DNA of 64,000 nt from Adiantum capillus-veneris (GCA_014529385.2 CM043953.1:85960342-86024341); one strand, 5' to 3'. Shown: positions 23,551 through 35,280, counted from the stretch's first letter. The notes: generated from the sequence alone by a model not told the origin. Translations and numbers: made by a program.

Positions 23551-23738
23551 GTCGACACAGTTTTGCAGTAAAAGGACACGCTACTTCTAATTCCATTAAA
23601 AATAAGACTTTACATAGTTTTTGAAAGGTGATATCAACCACACCTTTTGCTCATGCAAACTCCACTAACTGATGGTCTATAGATGCATGCCTTGAGACTT
23701 GTTCTCACGGGCTGACCGACAAGGGCTTGGACCCAACA
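23420..23738 (-). repeat. 3' LTR of the short copia derivative
   Basis: Minus-strand ends TGTTGGGTCCAAGCCC and GAGCTCCAACA. It contains a (GA)n tract on the plus strand at 23467-23547 that is much shorter in the other LTR (about 24951-24967), showing expansion since insertion. Confidence 0.72.
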
Positions 23739-23754
23739 ATCCCCCCCTCAAGCC
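23739..23754 (-). promoter_or_regulatory. Polypurine tract of the short copia derivative
   Basis: Minus strand reads TTTGGGCTTGAGGGGGGGAT just before the LTR start TGTTGG; the G-rich run is the likely plus-strand primer. Confidence 0.55.
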
Positions 23755-24108
23755 CAAACTGGACAAGCAAGTCATGATACCTCGAGTTTTTGGTGTACTC
23801 ATCAACCGTGAGTTTTAGGTTTTCTCACAACCAAGGATTTCTAGTGTATCCATAACCTGGTGCTAGATGAGTAACCCCCCCTTGAACAGATAGGGTGTAG
23901 GTCAAAAACAGTTAGCTACCAAAAATGTATTTTTTGGTTCACTGCCAAACCTTGGGTTGAAGGTGTACCTAGTAACCTCATGAGAAGTAGGACAAAAATA
24001 GGACTTGAGAACAAAAAATTGATAAATTGGGACGTCTTACCACTCATGGGTGGCAGTGTCTATAGCCCGTACAGTTTATTTTGACTAAACAACATGAAAA
24101 GAGTTGAT

Positions 24109-24895
24109 CTAAAAAATATTCTCATCAACAGAATATATTGGAGATTCAGTGTCTTCCTCAACTACATAAATTTGATTTTTACTCTTTTGAAAGCACCTAT
24201 TTGACGGATGATTTGTTTTACCACAGTGAACACAAGGATTCTTTTTGAAACAGCCTTTTGGCTGATGATTGTTGCACCCACAAATGGAACAAGATCTGGT
24301 TCCATTGAATGGTCGAGATGAAGCTGCTGTAGCAGCACATTTAGTGACTGCATATGCACTAGAAGTATCAGAAGAACTGGTGGGGGATACATCATTCGAG
24401 ACTGTATATGCACTCGAAAAAATAATAGAATTGGTACTAGGTACCCTGCGTTCTTCTTCCTGCAATGAATTGATGATACCATCCAAGGAGGGCACCGGAT
24501 CTTTCTCTTTTAAAATAGTACAATCTAATGAAATTTGTCAATCAAACTTTTTAACAAAATGTCTATGAGATATTCTTCTGGTACTGGAGCTTCGACATAA
24601 ACAAGTTGAGTTTTAATACTCTTCAGTCTATTGACTAAAGCTGCAATGCTTTCATCTTCACGCATGCAGATGGAATATAATTCCATTTTTAAACTCATTT
24701 TTGAATATTTAGCTTTGGCACCGAAAAGCTTTTCTAACTCTATCCAGGCAGCACTTGAAGAATCAACATCGTCCAAATAATGAATAAAATTGTCTTCTAA
24801 GGAGGTTAGAATGATACCAAAAGCTTGTTCGTCTTTCCTTTGTAGCTCAGCAGTAATGCCCTTGTAATTGCAACGGATGTTCCAGAAGATACCAG
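24109..24895 (-). pseudogene. Ty1/copia gag with two zinc knuckles
   Basis: Minus-strand frames read FWNIRCNYKG, then DSSSAAWIELEKLFGAKAKY and KMELYSICMREDESIAAL, the helical gag core of plant copia elements, and end LLKSLIDKFH. A stop at 24525-24527 and a frame change lead to a C-terminal part with two CX2CX4HX4C knuckles, starting CSICGCNNH and CVHCGKTNH. Gag coats and packages the element RNA. The N terminus is fused directly to LTR-derived codons, so the leader was deleted. The last readable residues, near 24109, are acidic; protease and pol are absent. Confidence 0.8.
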
Positions 24896-25153
24896 TGGTT
24901 GGAGCTCGTGCGAGGGTGCCACGATGGTGCAGGCTTGGAGAGAAGGACGAGAGAGAGAGAGAGAGAGGAAGTCGATACATTTTTGCAGTAAAAAGACACG
25001 CTACTTCTAATTCCATTAAAAAGAAGACTTTACATAGTTTTTGAAAGGTGATATCAACCACACCTTTTGCTCATGCAAACTCCACTAACTGATGGTCTAT
25101 AGTTGCATGCCTTGAGACTTGTTCTCACGTGCCGATCGACAAGGGTTTGGACC

Positions 25154-25156
<3 letters not shown>
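24896..25156 (-). repeat. 5' LTR of the short copia derivative
   Basis: Direct repeat of 23420-23738, sharing TTTTGAAAGGTGATATCAAC and the GGTTTGGACCCAA end. Its outer end loses the last bases (TG on the minus strand) into a long CT tract. Its inner end is followed by CTGGTATC. Confidence 0.72.
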
Positions 25157-25419
<263 letters not shown>

Positions 25420-25551
25420 ATCCATGACACAAGATGGGGAGCCTTAATTGAGCCAATTTGCCAATGGTGATATGAAAAAGAGATAGAGAGAGAAATTGAT
25501 AGACACTCCACAAGCAATCTCCTTGTCCACGTATAAAAGCTTTTTACAAAC

Positions 25552-25552
<1 letters not shown>

Positions 25553-25587
<35 letters not shown>
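25553..25587. repeat. Homopolymer of 35 C, then (CT)n
   Basis: A run of 35 consecutive C residues followed by eight CT units. Such a run is prone to length error in sequencing. Confidence 0.9.
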
Positions 25588-25589
<2 letters not shown>

Positions 25590-25604
25590 TCTCTCTCTCT
25601 CTTT

Positions 25605-26049
25605 CATGCTTGAAAAATACACACACAAGCAAACATAGCATGCGTAGTTTTGTGTAAACAACTCTACATAATATCGCTTAAGTTTTCCTAAGTTTTTTCA
25701 GGGTTGTGCAGTAGCTATCTCCCTTCGATCAACACGCAAAATCAATCCTTCTATCAAAGGTATCATTTAGAACTTAACTAATCAAAGTAATTAAACAAAG
25801 TTTGAATGCAAATGAAGACAAGGCATTGACCTACCTTCAATATTGATGTTGGAGCCTTCCATGTTTGTTTGAAGCATGATGCTGATATAGCCGGCTTCTG
25901 GAGTCGTGGCCATGGGAAGAAACCCCACTCGAGGGAGCTCAATAATAGTTTTTTTATTTTTTTTAAAGGTTTTCCTATTTGCAGACCACCACCACCCCCC
26001 CTTCGCTGCTTGTGTGCTCACAGAGGGGGCGGCCATCCTTTGCACAACC

Positions 26050-26050
<1 letters not shown>
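25605..26050. other. No recognisable feature
   Basis: Mixed sequence between microsatellite blocks. Open frames such as 25869-26360 are made largely of downstream repeat translation and have no motif. Confidence 0.4.
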
Positions 26051-26051
<1 letters not shown>

Positions 26052-26094
<43 letters not shown>

Positions 26095-26146
26095 CCCCAA
26101 CCCTTACACACACCCACACACACCGAGCTCCCCTCCATTGTCACAT

Positions 26147-26229
<83 letters not shown>

Positions 26230-26281
26230 CCCCAACCCTTACACACACCCACACACACCGAGCTCCCCTCCATTGTCACAT

Positions 26282-26345
<64 letters not shown>
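26052..26345. repeat. Three (CT)n tracts with an exact 58-bp module repeated
   Basis: CT tracts at 26052-26090, 26149-26225 and 26284-26345 are separated by two identical 58-bp modules (26091-26148 and 26226-26283) starting CATTCCCCAACCC and ending TGTCACATAG. The period is 135 bp. Confidence 0.92.
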
Positions 26346-26347
<2 letters not shown>

Positions 26348-26868
26348 GTTATCTATGTAAAAATTCAGCTTTCTCTATCTCATACCATATACTCCACACA
26401 CTCACAAACACCTACACACACACACACATACACTCACACTCACCCTCTCACAAATGCATAATCTCACTCTCTCACCATATCTCTCTCGCTTAGTAAATTC
26501 AGACTTCTCTCCCTCTTTCCATACATATACACCCATACGCATGAGCACATACACCATATGCACCAAAAATGCACATACACGAAACGCAAAAAAAGAAAAA
26601 AAACGTACATTGATGCATCAACAAAAGACACCAAAATCATGCAATGGCGACAAAGATTCAAAGAAAAACGTCAAAGGCATGTCCCAGCTGCACGGAAGTT
26701 GATCAAAATGCTACACCAACGCACCAGCAAAGAGTGCAATTCACCAGCATCTTGTCCACGACGCATCTCCTCAGTAAACATCTGTAGGGTAATCCATTTT
26801 TCGGTTTTCAAGCCAAACCTTGTAAAAAAATCATTTGTATATTTCACCTCTCTCTAGGTGATGTTCAC
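26346..26868. other. CA-rich then mixed sequence, no gene seen
   Basis: CA-rich runs to about 26450, then mixed sequence. No motif is evident in the short frames 26454-26857. Confidence 0.4.
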
Positions 26869-26869
26869 A

Positions 26870-27351
26870 AAGGCCCACCTAGGAGAGTATCATTTTCTAA
26901 TTCCTCCCAAAACAAAGCACCAGTCAACCATCCGGGACCCGAATGCCTACTTTGTCTCTCCAAGCTTAGGGCCCTAAACCTAATCAATTTATGTTAAACT
27001 AATGCATCCTACATCTATAAAAGAGCACTGAGAGGTCACTATTGGGTGGGAGACAACATTTCAGAGGTAAGCCATGCACACACATTGACTCAAAGGGTCC
27101 CTATGCACAGGAGGCCCACCTAGGAGAGTATCATTTTCTAATTCCTCCCAAAACAAAGCACCAGTCAACCATCCGGGACCCGAATGCCTGCTTTGTCTCT
27201 CCAAGCTTAGGGCCCTAAACCTAATCAATTTATGTTAAACTAATGCATCCTACATCTATAAAAGAGCACTGAGAGGTCACTATCGGGTGGGAGACAACAT
27301 TTCAGAGGTAAGCCATGCACACACATTGACTTGAAGGGTCGCTACGCACAG
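26870..27351 (+). repeat. Recent 241-bp tandem duplication with TATA box in each copy
   Basis: Two adjacent copies (26870-27110 and 27111-27351) differ at only a handful of positions. Each holds ACATCTATAAAAGAGCACTG, with TATAAAAG at about 27015 and 27256, and about 45 bp further on CAGAGGTAAGCC, which resembles a splice donor. A retroelement LTR core is one source; duplicated first exons are another. Confidence 0.85.
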
Positions 27352-27400
27352 GAGTAGCACCTCTGCACACGTGCATTTTCCCTAGAGAATGCAATATAGG

Positions 27401-27401
<1 letters not shown>

Positions 27402-27434
<33 letters not shown>

Positions 27435-27509
27435 ATCTCGCCTAAACAAAGGTTTCCACCTTGAATCAAGTTTTCCCTTACATCTTGAGGGGCTTTCATC
27501 ATCTATGTC

Positions 27510-27548
<39 letters not shown>

Positions 27549-27592
27549 TGTGTGTGTGTGCGCGCGTGCACACGTGTGTGTGTGTGTGTGTG
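27402..27592. repeat. (TG)n microsatellites
   Basis: (TG)n at 27402-27432 and 27514-27592, the second with GCGC interruptions. Frames here are repeat translations. Confidence 0.93.
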
Positions 27593-27599
27593 GCGTGTT

Positions 27600-28075
27600 G
27601 TGCTAGTGAATATTTGAATTGCTGGTGTCCGTGTTCTAGCCGTTGAAAGCTAGGTGGTGCCCCCTGTTCACTCCCTGTGACAAGTTCGGCGTGTGTGGTC
27701 CTGGCGTAGAGGCCACTAGGGTCCGTGTTGTGCTTGTGCTTGTCATTTGGTGACCCCACGGAGGAGGGCTTCTTGGAACCCTTTGGTTTACAACACTAAA
27801 ATGATGCACATCCTTGATGATGGATGAGTGGCTGCGAGAATTCTCCAATTGGAGAACGGAGGAGGATGAAATTGAAGAAGCATTAATAACCTTCATCTTA
27901 GTACTGATGCCCAAATACACTGTCATCAACATCCAGGAAGTAAGCTCTCCATCTTGCAACTCTCATTCTAACCGTAAATCAAGAGCCACCAGAGGGAGGG
28001 AAGCAAACTACTCTCATTTCCTTCACCCACCGCACTCATCAATGAGTGCCATCGATGGAAGTAAAGGAGAATAAA
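27600..28075 (+). mobile_element. Relative of the Tat-like element: LTR end, primer site, start of extra ORF
   Basis: The order matches 48770-49100. LTR-end text with CTAGGTGGTGCCCC and GGCGTAGAGGCCACTAGGG ends at CA (27744-27745). A primer-site-like TGGTGACCCCACGGAGGAG follows at 27748-27766. A frame at 27814-28074 then reads MMDEWLREFSNWRTEEDE, matching MDEWPLEFCNWTTEEEE of the large element. No knuckle is preserved and the frame stops early. It is an old, separate insertion of a related family. Confidence 0.65.
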
Positions 28076-29458
28076 AAATCCTCTACATCGATATCCAACC
28101 ACCACAAAGAAATCATCCATATTAGGGAAGGAAAGAGGTTAGTGAAGCCTTTTTCCCCAAGGAATTTGAAAAGAAAAGTGTAGCCTCTACTCCTAAGTGG
28201 CCTAAAGGGGTTGCTCATGCCAAAGGAAAAACAGGGCTAGGCCAATCCTAAATCACATGACCCCCAAGGAAGGAGAAACACCTGGCCATGCAAGTGCTTC
28301 GAATTCGGCTCTAGGAAGCAGAATTGTGCCTAGGCTACCAAATAGAAGGTCATCCTAGGCAAAGTAGTGGAAGATCGCATATCAATTCACGGTGCGCATG
28401 CGAGTGCTGTTAGTTCACGTAGACAACCCCAAAGCGAAGGTGATAAGGAGGTTCCCATGCCCTAGAGAGGAGTGGTTTGGCTACTGTCCTCACTGTTTTG
28501 GAAGGTGGGTAGAGGGCCTTCCTCCTCTCCCCGTATAACTCATCCTGAAGAAACTATCTACCATGGGTAAAATCCAGTGAGCCGAATACAAGCTACAATT
28601 AGATGTTGTGAAATTCATGCAACGAGCCGATTCCGGTAACTACTTGCAAATGTTGCTAGCTAAAAGGTTAGGAGTGGTCAAACACGCTGCCATCACTCCA
28701 TATGTGCTGAGTAATGAAGGGAAGGTGAGCCACAAAGGCTAAGACCCATTGTCAGACCTAGGGTAGGACCCAAATGTTGGCATTTCCTTGGTGATTGTTC
28801 TCCAGCTTGAACAGATTTACCCAGTGGAATCCCCATGGATGTTAATGACCAAGCAAGAGTCTTGCATTACAGATTTTTTGGGTGTTCTCTTAGCACTACA
28901 TGTTTTTTAGTGCCAAAATCGAGTTGAGTTTTTGATACTCTTAAATTCACATCATCTGATCTATACCATGGAGTCTCGAGGCAACAAACAGTTGAGACAA
29001 CATGGTTGTTCATAAGAGCTAGGCCTCTCACTTGTGTGGATCTCTTACTCCTCTATAGAACTACAAGTGTCTATGGACGCACTGTTTTGGGGTAAGACCC
29101 AACGGGTGATTACTAAATCACCCATAGGCATTGAGGAACACAATTTGATCTATTCCATTATACTTTCAAGGAAAGAAGTCTGCACTCTACCATGGGGTAG
29201 TGGAAAAATTCAACTTTTCAAGTTGATTCCAATCATTTTTTGTACTCGGTCGACTATGTTGGTTACCGTTACCTGCTAGTTGAACAGTTTCTATCAAGGG
29301 TCTTGCCAAGGGGTTTGACTACTTAGATTCTAACCAACAGGTTTGGATTTCAAAGGCAACACCCATGGTTACATGTTTCAATCTCTTTGTCTTTGTCAAG
29401 GGGATGTTTAAGCTAGAAGTCTTTCATCTAGCTTGCTCTTTTGCCAAGTGACAAGGTC
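28076..29458 (+). other. Degenerate sequence, probably retroelement
   Basis: Probably the worn continuation of the relative above. Only short frames are open, and no gag or pol motif was recognised. Confidence 0.3.
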
Positions 29459-29463
29459 AGCAT

Positions 29464-29605
29464 TGTTGAGCTTATATGTGAAGCTACTCAATATATGGCT
29501 TCTCTATATATGGCACCCAGGTCCCCTCTATATATACATCATCTCATGTGTGTATTCTACACACTTTGGGGTTCAACTTCTATGTTCTCTCCTTCTCTCT
29601 CAACA
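29464..29605 (+). repeat. TRIM 5' LTR
   Basis: 142 bp, TG...CA. Contains TATATGGCACCCAGG and CTCTATATATACATC, possible TATA elements. Confidence 0.93.
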
Positions 29606-29617
29606 TGGTATCAGAGC
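29606..29617 (+). promoter_or_regulatory. TRIM primer-binding site
   Basis: TGGTATCAGAGC immediately after the LTR, complementary to the 3' end of plant initiator Met tRNA. Confidence 0.92.
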
Positions 29618-30034
29618 AGTACGTTTTTGTTTCCGCTTTTTCTCCTGATCAAAATCGATTTTGCAGAAACTGCCCACGTGAGAGACCGGAATCGATGTGT
29701 TCTACAACTTTGCAGAAGAAACTACCCGCGATGGGGGTTATCGTCTCGGACTGCCAATATGTTTGAAAATCAAAATTTTACTTTTTGCTTTTGATTTTTC
29801 TCATAATTGAAAACTTCTCAATTATATTTTTCTTCATCAATCATATATTTGTTACTGACGTAACTTTGCTGCAGAAGCCAGTTACACATCGTTCCGATTC
29901 AGTCGAGCCGTTGATGATCGTCCAAATTCTATCGAGCTACTGCTGGTACATGATCTTTTGTTATATGATATACTCGTTCATTGATTCTCGTATAATTATT
30001 CTTTTAGAGATATAGTTTACGTCGTTTTATTGAT

Positions 30035-30500
30035 AATTTCTCATTGATACCATAGTGATTTTGATGGTACCATGATGATGTTTTGTTAATACTTTGGTCA
30101 TGGTGATTTTCGTTGATACCATGATGATATGTCATTGATACCATGGTTATTTTCGGTGGTGCCATGATGATATTTCTTTGATACCATGGTTATTCTCGGT
30201 GATTCCATGATGATATTTCGTTGATTCCATGGTGATTTTTATTGATACCATGATGATGTTTTGTTGATACCATGGTTATTCTCGGTGATACCATGATGTT
30301 GTTTCCTTGATACCATGGTTATTCTCGGTGATGCCATGATGATATTTCGTTGATACCATGGTTATTCTCGGTGATGCCATGATGTTGTTTTGTTGATACA
30401 ATGATTATTCTCGGTGATATCATGATGCTTTTCGTTGATACCATGATCATTTATTCATTTTTATTGATATAATGATGATATTTTGTTAATATTTTGATGG
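30035..30500 (+). repeat. 43-bp tandem repeat inside the TRIM
   Basis: A unit of TTGATACCATGGTTATTCTC plus GGTGATGCCATGATGATATT recurs, at exact 43-bp spacing near 30307 and 30350. Each unit consists of two related halves built on GATNCCATG. No long frame runs through it. Confidence 0.85.
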
Positions 30501-31146
30501 TATTCATTGATCACTACATTGATAAATGTTGTTTTATGTAGTATATACACATATCATTTGTATCACGTAATCACACATTTTGTACTTTTACGTTTATACT
30601 TTATGTACCATATGTTGTCGTGCGTATATATGTCGTCAAAAGAGTGGCGTCGCGAACCATCTCTTATGGCATTGTGAACGTAATTATTTCATTAACGATG
30701 CTAATAATTTTAATGACATGTTTTTTTTTGGAGTCTATGATCTATGTAGGATTGATCAAAGAATTGATTTTATGAAGACAAACTTGGTGACAATAAAAGA
30801 TTTATGAAGATATGTTTGGTGATGCCATATTGATGACAACATGAAGACATGTTTGGTGATGCGATATTGATGACAAGCTACACAGCAGATTCACGGAGAC
30901 ACTTTTGATTACAAGCTAATAGATAGCTTTTACACCTCTTTATTGAACCTTTGTATTCATTATTGTATTTGATAGGAGTAATGTAACTCCTCATAAAACA
31001 TTCATTGTAAAAGGAGTGATGTAGCTCCTCGTAAACATTTGTATATTCAATGATTTTTATAATATAACGGTGGGTGTATATAGAGCTGTGGGTTTCTCCC
31101 TTGATCCCCCAAGGGTTTTTTCATCCACAGTTAGGGACCCTTATTT

Positions 31147-31155
31147 GAGCGGGGG
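31147..31155 (+). promoter_or_regulatory. TRIM polypurine tract
   Basis: GAGCGGGGG immediately before the 3' LTR. Confidence 0.75.
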
Positions 31156-31297
31156 TGTTGAGCTTATATGTGAAGCTACTCAATATATGGCTTCTCTATA
31201 TATGGCACCCAGGTCCCCTCTATATATACATCATCTCATGTGTGTATTCTACACACTTTGGGGTTCTACTTCTATGTTCTCTCCTTCTCTCTCAACA
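31156..31297 (+). repeat. TRIM 3' LTR
   Basis: 142 bp, differing from the 5' LTR at one base (GGGGTTCTAC here, GGGGTTCAAC there). Followed by the AGCAT target duplication. Confidence 0.93.
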
Positions 31298-31302
31298 AGC
31301 AT

Positions 31303-32819
31303 AGCCTTTTGAGAAAATGTTGTCACTTTCTCTCTTCAATGTTCATCAAAATACCATGATAGTTTTGATTCTTGTTGAAACAATTACATAGCTACATGGT
31401 AGGGTTCTGCCTGGCACACGTTGTCACATGGGATAAAACATGGTCTAGGAACTCACAGAGTGCGGTTTAGCCAGTGTGGAGGAAGTCTATGAGGGTCCCT
31501 CTCACTCACGTTGCAGAGTGTTTACAGTTACCTCCACACACAAGTACATCTCATACTTGATGGATGTCACTTTTCCTGACATCCTCATTCGAGACATATT
31601 CCACATGTGGAGAATATGAGTCTCTGGGATTGACACTGGCGCCTAGTTCCTAATGATGTGTTGTGATGACGTCCCTAGGTGATGGTCGCATCCATTTGTT
31701 AGACCATTTGGAGCACACAGTATTAGGAACAATTTCAGTGCCAAAAATTGTTGGGTACTAAGTAAAGACTTGTTGAGATTACAAGTGCTATGAAACAACC
31801 AAGTAATGGATGGTTGTTTCTACGGATAGCCAAGTATGCTATGTTGATGAGAATGTCTCATGGTTGATACCTAGGTGAGACTGCATTTTCACGTTCTATT
31901 ATGGCCCCAACTTAAGCTGCATGGCTTTCACATTGGTCCCGTGGAAAGTCTTGTCATGAAATTGCGGTTTGAATTTGTTTGTGTTAAATGCATGCACAGT
32001 AGGTGTTATGGGCCCTAGTGTTTAACACAGATTTGTTTGGAATGGCACGCAAATTCATGGACTTTATTGTTTGTACAAGTGTTTTCACTTCAAGTGCAAC
32101 CTCTCTAGCAAATTTAGTATGAGTTCACACCCAGCCATATACGCTAATGGTTTAATATGGGTGTCTGGAATTGGATGATCTAAACTCTATGAGTTTACTT
32201 CGCTCAAATTCACATCAAGTATCCAGCTAGAACCTCACTTGGTTCGTCGTAGGTTATCATCAGTCATGGAAGATTGTCTTTAATTGATTGGGGAAAGCAC
32301 CTCACTCTTATTCTCTGCTATTCATCCTGTGTTGGATGGACAATCTACAAGTATTATATTTAGTACTAAAGGATATGCTAAGCACATACATCAGTAAACC
32401 ACACTAAAGGATATGTTAAGTGCATACATTACCACAAAGCAACACAACTGGATCGGTTACCTTCTGTTTTGGAGTTTGCTTCATATGATGAAAGGCATGT
32501 TGTGACTAGTTTTAGTCTCTACTTATTATTCTCAAGTTCTCAACCTTGATCATCAGTTTTGATGAGGTTGGCTACTGCCAAGAAACAACAGTAAGTCAAG
32601 GACTTGGTTGCCGCTGATAAGTATGTCATCACATTACTTTCATGGAAAGTTGAGCAGAGGTTTTATTGCACATTCCAGTATCTTCAGAAAGTCTGAAATG
32701 TGGGTTTGTATTTAGACACCTCCTAGTTGTGATAACTCGTTTAGCATTCTCTAGTGAGTTCTAGATGGAGTCTTCATGCCATGTTGGTTATGAGTCGGTT
32801 AACCAAGACGGTTGCACGG
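31303..32819 (+). other. Degenerate gypsy-like sequence
   Basis: Lies upstream of a gypsy 3' end on the same strand and is probably its worn coding region. No frame longer than about 60 codons and no motif is recognisable. Confidence 0.3.
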
Positions 32820-33002
32820 GACGACAATGTGGAGAATTGAGATGTTATTCTTGATTTCATTGAACCTCTTACTGAACCCCATTCCGCTCTAACGAACCGT
32901 TGGATCCATGAGAGATGCCACAATGGAAAACATTAGTGTTCTTATGAAGATAACATCACTTGTGTTTTCGAGGACGAAAACCCTTCTCCAAGGGGGTAGT
33001 AA
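32820..33002 (+). pseudogene. Gypsy polyprotein C-terminal end and polypurine tract
   Basis: Plus-strand pieces read ILDFIEPLTEPHSALTNRW and CVFEDENPSP, then CTCCAAGGGGGTAGTAATG. Many plant chromoviruses end with FEDE(N/D) text followed by an AAGGGGGG-type tract and an LTR starting TGT. The reading frame contains stops. The match is to general layout only. Confidence 0.45.
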
Positions 33003-33400
33003 TGTCAAGCAATTGGTAGGACCGGGCAGCAGGCCAAGGGCCAGGGACTGAATTGCTCATTACGGCTAGGAATCGAGGGCCAGGCATGAGTTAAGGGGAC
33101 CTACTTGCAAGGTCCAAGGGCTATATATAGGGAGGTTGGGAGGAGAACCACATGCCAGTCTACCCTTTGGCCTTTCACTATCTTATCTTGGAAGTTTTTT
33201 AATCTTAAAGTAGTTGTTTACACATGATTACACTTACACCTACTGTGAGGGAAGTACTTATGATATCTGTATACTGGAATGAGGCTTCATTCTTATAAAC
33301 ATTGTACAAAGATAGTTCTAAGACTGAGTTGTTTTTGTTTTTATCATTTCCCTTTCTCTGGAGCCAAGTGTCTTTTGAATGTAAAAGTTCAATTATGTCT
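33003..33400 (+). repeat. Gypsy 3' LTR start, right end unresolved
   Basis: Begins TGTCAAGCAATTGGTAGG right after the polypurine-like tract. A TATA box, CTATATATAGGG, lies near 33121-33132, at a reasonable place for an LTR promoter. No second copy is in the window, so the right end is a guess. Confidence 0.4.
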
Positions 33401-34464
33401 TATTATTTATGTTAAAACAACTGCACACATTGTAAACATAAGGTTTTTCCATTCTTATGGGGAAACCAGGATGCTGGCTTTAGAAACAAGTTTTGAAACT
33501 TAGTTCTAAGTTGGACCTATAGTCTATAATCCATTGACTGGCTAGCTGGTGTTAGGTGGTCCCTCATAGACTAATTTAATGGTTTCCTGCTCACGGTTAT
33601 TATAGTCCTCACTGACTTTACCGATTTGAGGACTGCAGACCAAGTCTACAAGATTAATCATATTTATGTCTATATATTTCCTTTCAAGATCACAAACACT
33701 TTAGAATGACACTCCGCATGGAATCATACAAGGATTCTAGAGCAGATTAAGTTTTACCTAAAAGACCATACTCCAAAAAATGCCTTAGCAGTTAGAACTC
33801 GAGCTTTCTTGGCAAGAAAGGCCATATGTTAAAGTCCAAAAAATCATGGCTAATGGGCTTAATCACATACCTAAATTTCCCAAAAACCCATATCTCGCTC
33901 TATCAACTTTACTTAGCTGCTTAACTGACCTTGTCGGTTCTCTTCAATTGGAGAAGACAGTCCTATTGGACTTGACCAAAGTGGTGGAAGAATGTTTTTT
34001 TCAAAAAAATCTCACACGTTGGTGCAACCAAAGTTGGTCTGCGCTGGTAAGTGTGCAATGCAATGTTGTGTATGCTAGCAGGCACATGGCAAAGGGCTAA
34101 AGCAAGAATGAAGGCCCTGGGCGAGTAGGTCATGGCAAAAATGTATGTCTTATGCGGTTTTTTAGGGAAAAGAGGCTCCAGAAGAGCCAATTGGAATGGC
34201 AATTCAAAGTGTCCAAAGTGCAAGGAATGTGCCCTAGAATGAAGTGTTTGAGATGCTCTAGAAGCCGGTCCAGACGGCTTGTCAAACGGAGATTTGGTGT
34301 GAAAGACATGCCAGTCCAAAGTTAGAAGGCTTTGCAGATCCGTGATGGATAGGGAAGGTACAGAGAAGCAGACAAAATTAGGATCAGTGGATACACATGG
34401 TGTTTGAGGTGTGGAGCATGCCGGTATTTTTGGATTTCCATTTGGAGCTCAGACGAGCAAGTTA
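33401..34464. other. No recognisable feature
   Basis: Frames at 33846-34100 (+) and 33963-34319 (-) overlap and show no known motif. Confidence 0.35.
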
Positions 34465-35280
34465 TTGCCTGTGGAATATTTGCTAGGGTTCGGGTATGTG
34501 CTCACCGGGCCACGTGGTAGGCGCACTGACATGGAATTTTTTGAGCTCGCTGGGGTTCTAGAAAATTGCATGCAAGGTGGGGAGTCAACCAAAATTTACA
34601 GCTCGTATATCAAAGTCGTGGGCATTGAGATGGGCGCAGTTCAAATTGGCATATAATCATGGCGGGAAGGGGTAAGATGGTTTTGTCCATTTTGGGATGT
34701 GGTATCCGAGGCCACGGCGCCAAATTGTGGAGAAGTGTGAAGATGTCGGAGCTAGCAAGTGGAGCTTCTATGCGATGTGGTCAAAAAGTTCATACGGCAA
34801 GCCTTGTGTGTGTTCCAAGCACTGAGTGCATAGGAAACAAGTGCTAAGAGACCCCCTTGGTTATAATTCAAGTTATGCCCTGTGGAGTATTTGCCAGGGT
34901 TCGAGTATGTGCTCACCAGGCCACGTGGTAGGCGCACTGACATGGACTTTTTTGAGCTCGCTGGGGTTCTAGAAAATTGCATGCAAGGTGGGGAGTGGAC
35001 AAAAATTTACGGCTCGCTGATCGAAGTCGTGGGCATTTAGATGGGCCCAATCCAAATTGGTAGATAATCATGGAGGGAAGGGGTTGGATGGTTTTTTCAA
35101 TTTTGGGATGTGGTATTCGAGGCCACAGTGCCAAATTGTGGAGAAGCGCAAAGATGTCGGCGCTAGCAAGTGGAGCTTCCATGGGACGTGGTCGAAAAGT
35201 TTATACGGCAAGCTTGTGTGTGTTGTAAGCACCTAGTGCATAGAAAACGTGTGCTAAGAGCCCTTGGTTATAATTCAACA
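34465..35280 (+). repeat. Tandem duplication, about 410-bp unit
   Basis: GCCTGTGGAATATTTGC...CACGTGGTAGGCGCACTGAC...GCAAGTGGAGCTTC is repeated about 411 bp downstream, as measured at the GTAGGCGCACTGAC landmark (34517 and 34928). Divergence is about 10%. Each copy has short frames only. Confidence 0.85.

Larger units (their letters stand above)
23420..25156 (-). mobile_element. Short non-autonomous copia derivative: LTR, gag, LTR
   Basis: Two direct repeats (23420-23738 and 24896-25156) bracket a minus-strand gag frame. The left repeat has TGTTGG...CCAACA ends and a polypurine-like tract just before it on the minus strand. The right repeat is followed on the minus strand by CTGGTATC, the start of a copia primer site, which then runs straight into gag-like codons. 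This gives 5' LTR (right), gag, polypurine tract, 3' LTR (left), with no pol. GA/CT repeats have expanded inside or beside both LTRs. The total of 1.74 kb fits a LARD-like or heavily deleted element. Confidence 0.7.
29464..31297 (+). mobile_element. Complete TRIM retrotransposon (1834 bp)
   Basis: Two direct 142-bp LTRs (29464-29605 and 31156-31297) start TGTTGAGC and end CTCAACA and differ at one position by eye. TGGTATCAGAGC, the initiator-Met-tRNA type primer site of plant copia elements, follows the first LTR directly. A G-rich tract (GAGCGGGGG) precedes the second. The flanks are AGCAT on both sides (29459-29463 and 31298-31302), a 5-bp target duplication. The 1.55-kb interior has no gag or pol motif, so movement must have relied on enzymes of another element. 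Confidence 0.93.

Noticed and set aside
23005-23641. Open frames made of Ser-Leu, Arg-Glu or Thr-His runs in CT/GA/CA tracts
   Set aside because: They are translations of microsatellites and carry no other information. The same applies to frames at 25054-26461, 27403-27759, 46517-46857 and 62698-63690.
30580-30807. 75-codon frame inside the TRIM
   Set aside because: No gag or pol resemblance, and flanked by tandem repeats; probably chance.
34411-34847. Frames in the 410-bp duplicated unit
   Set aside because: The frames are not kept between the two copies, so coding is unlikely.
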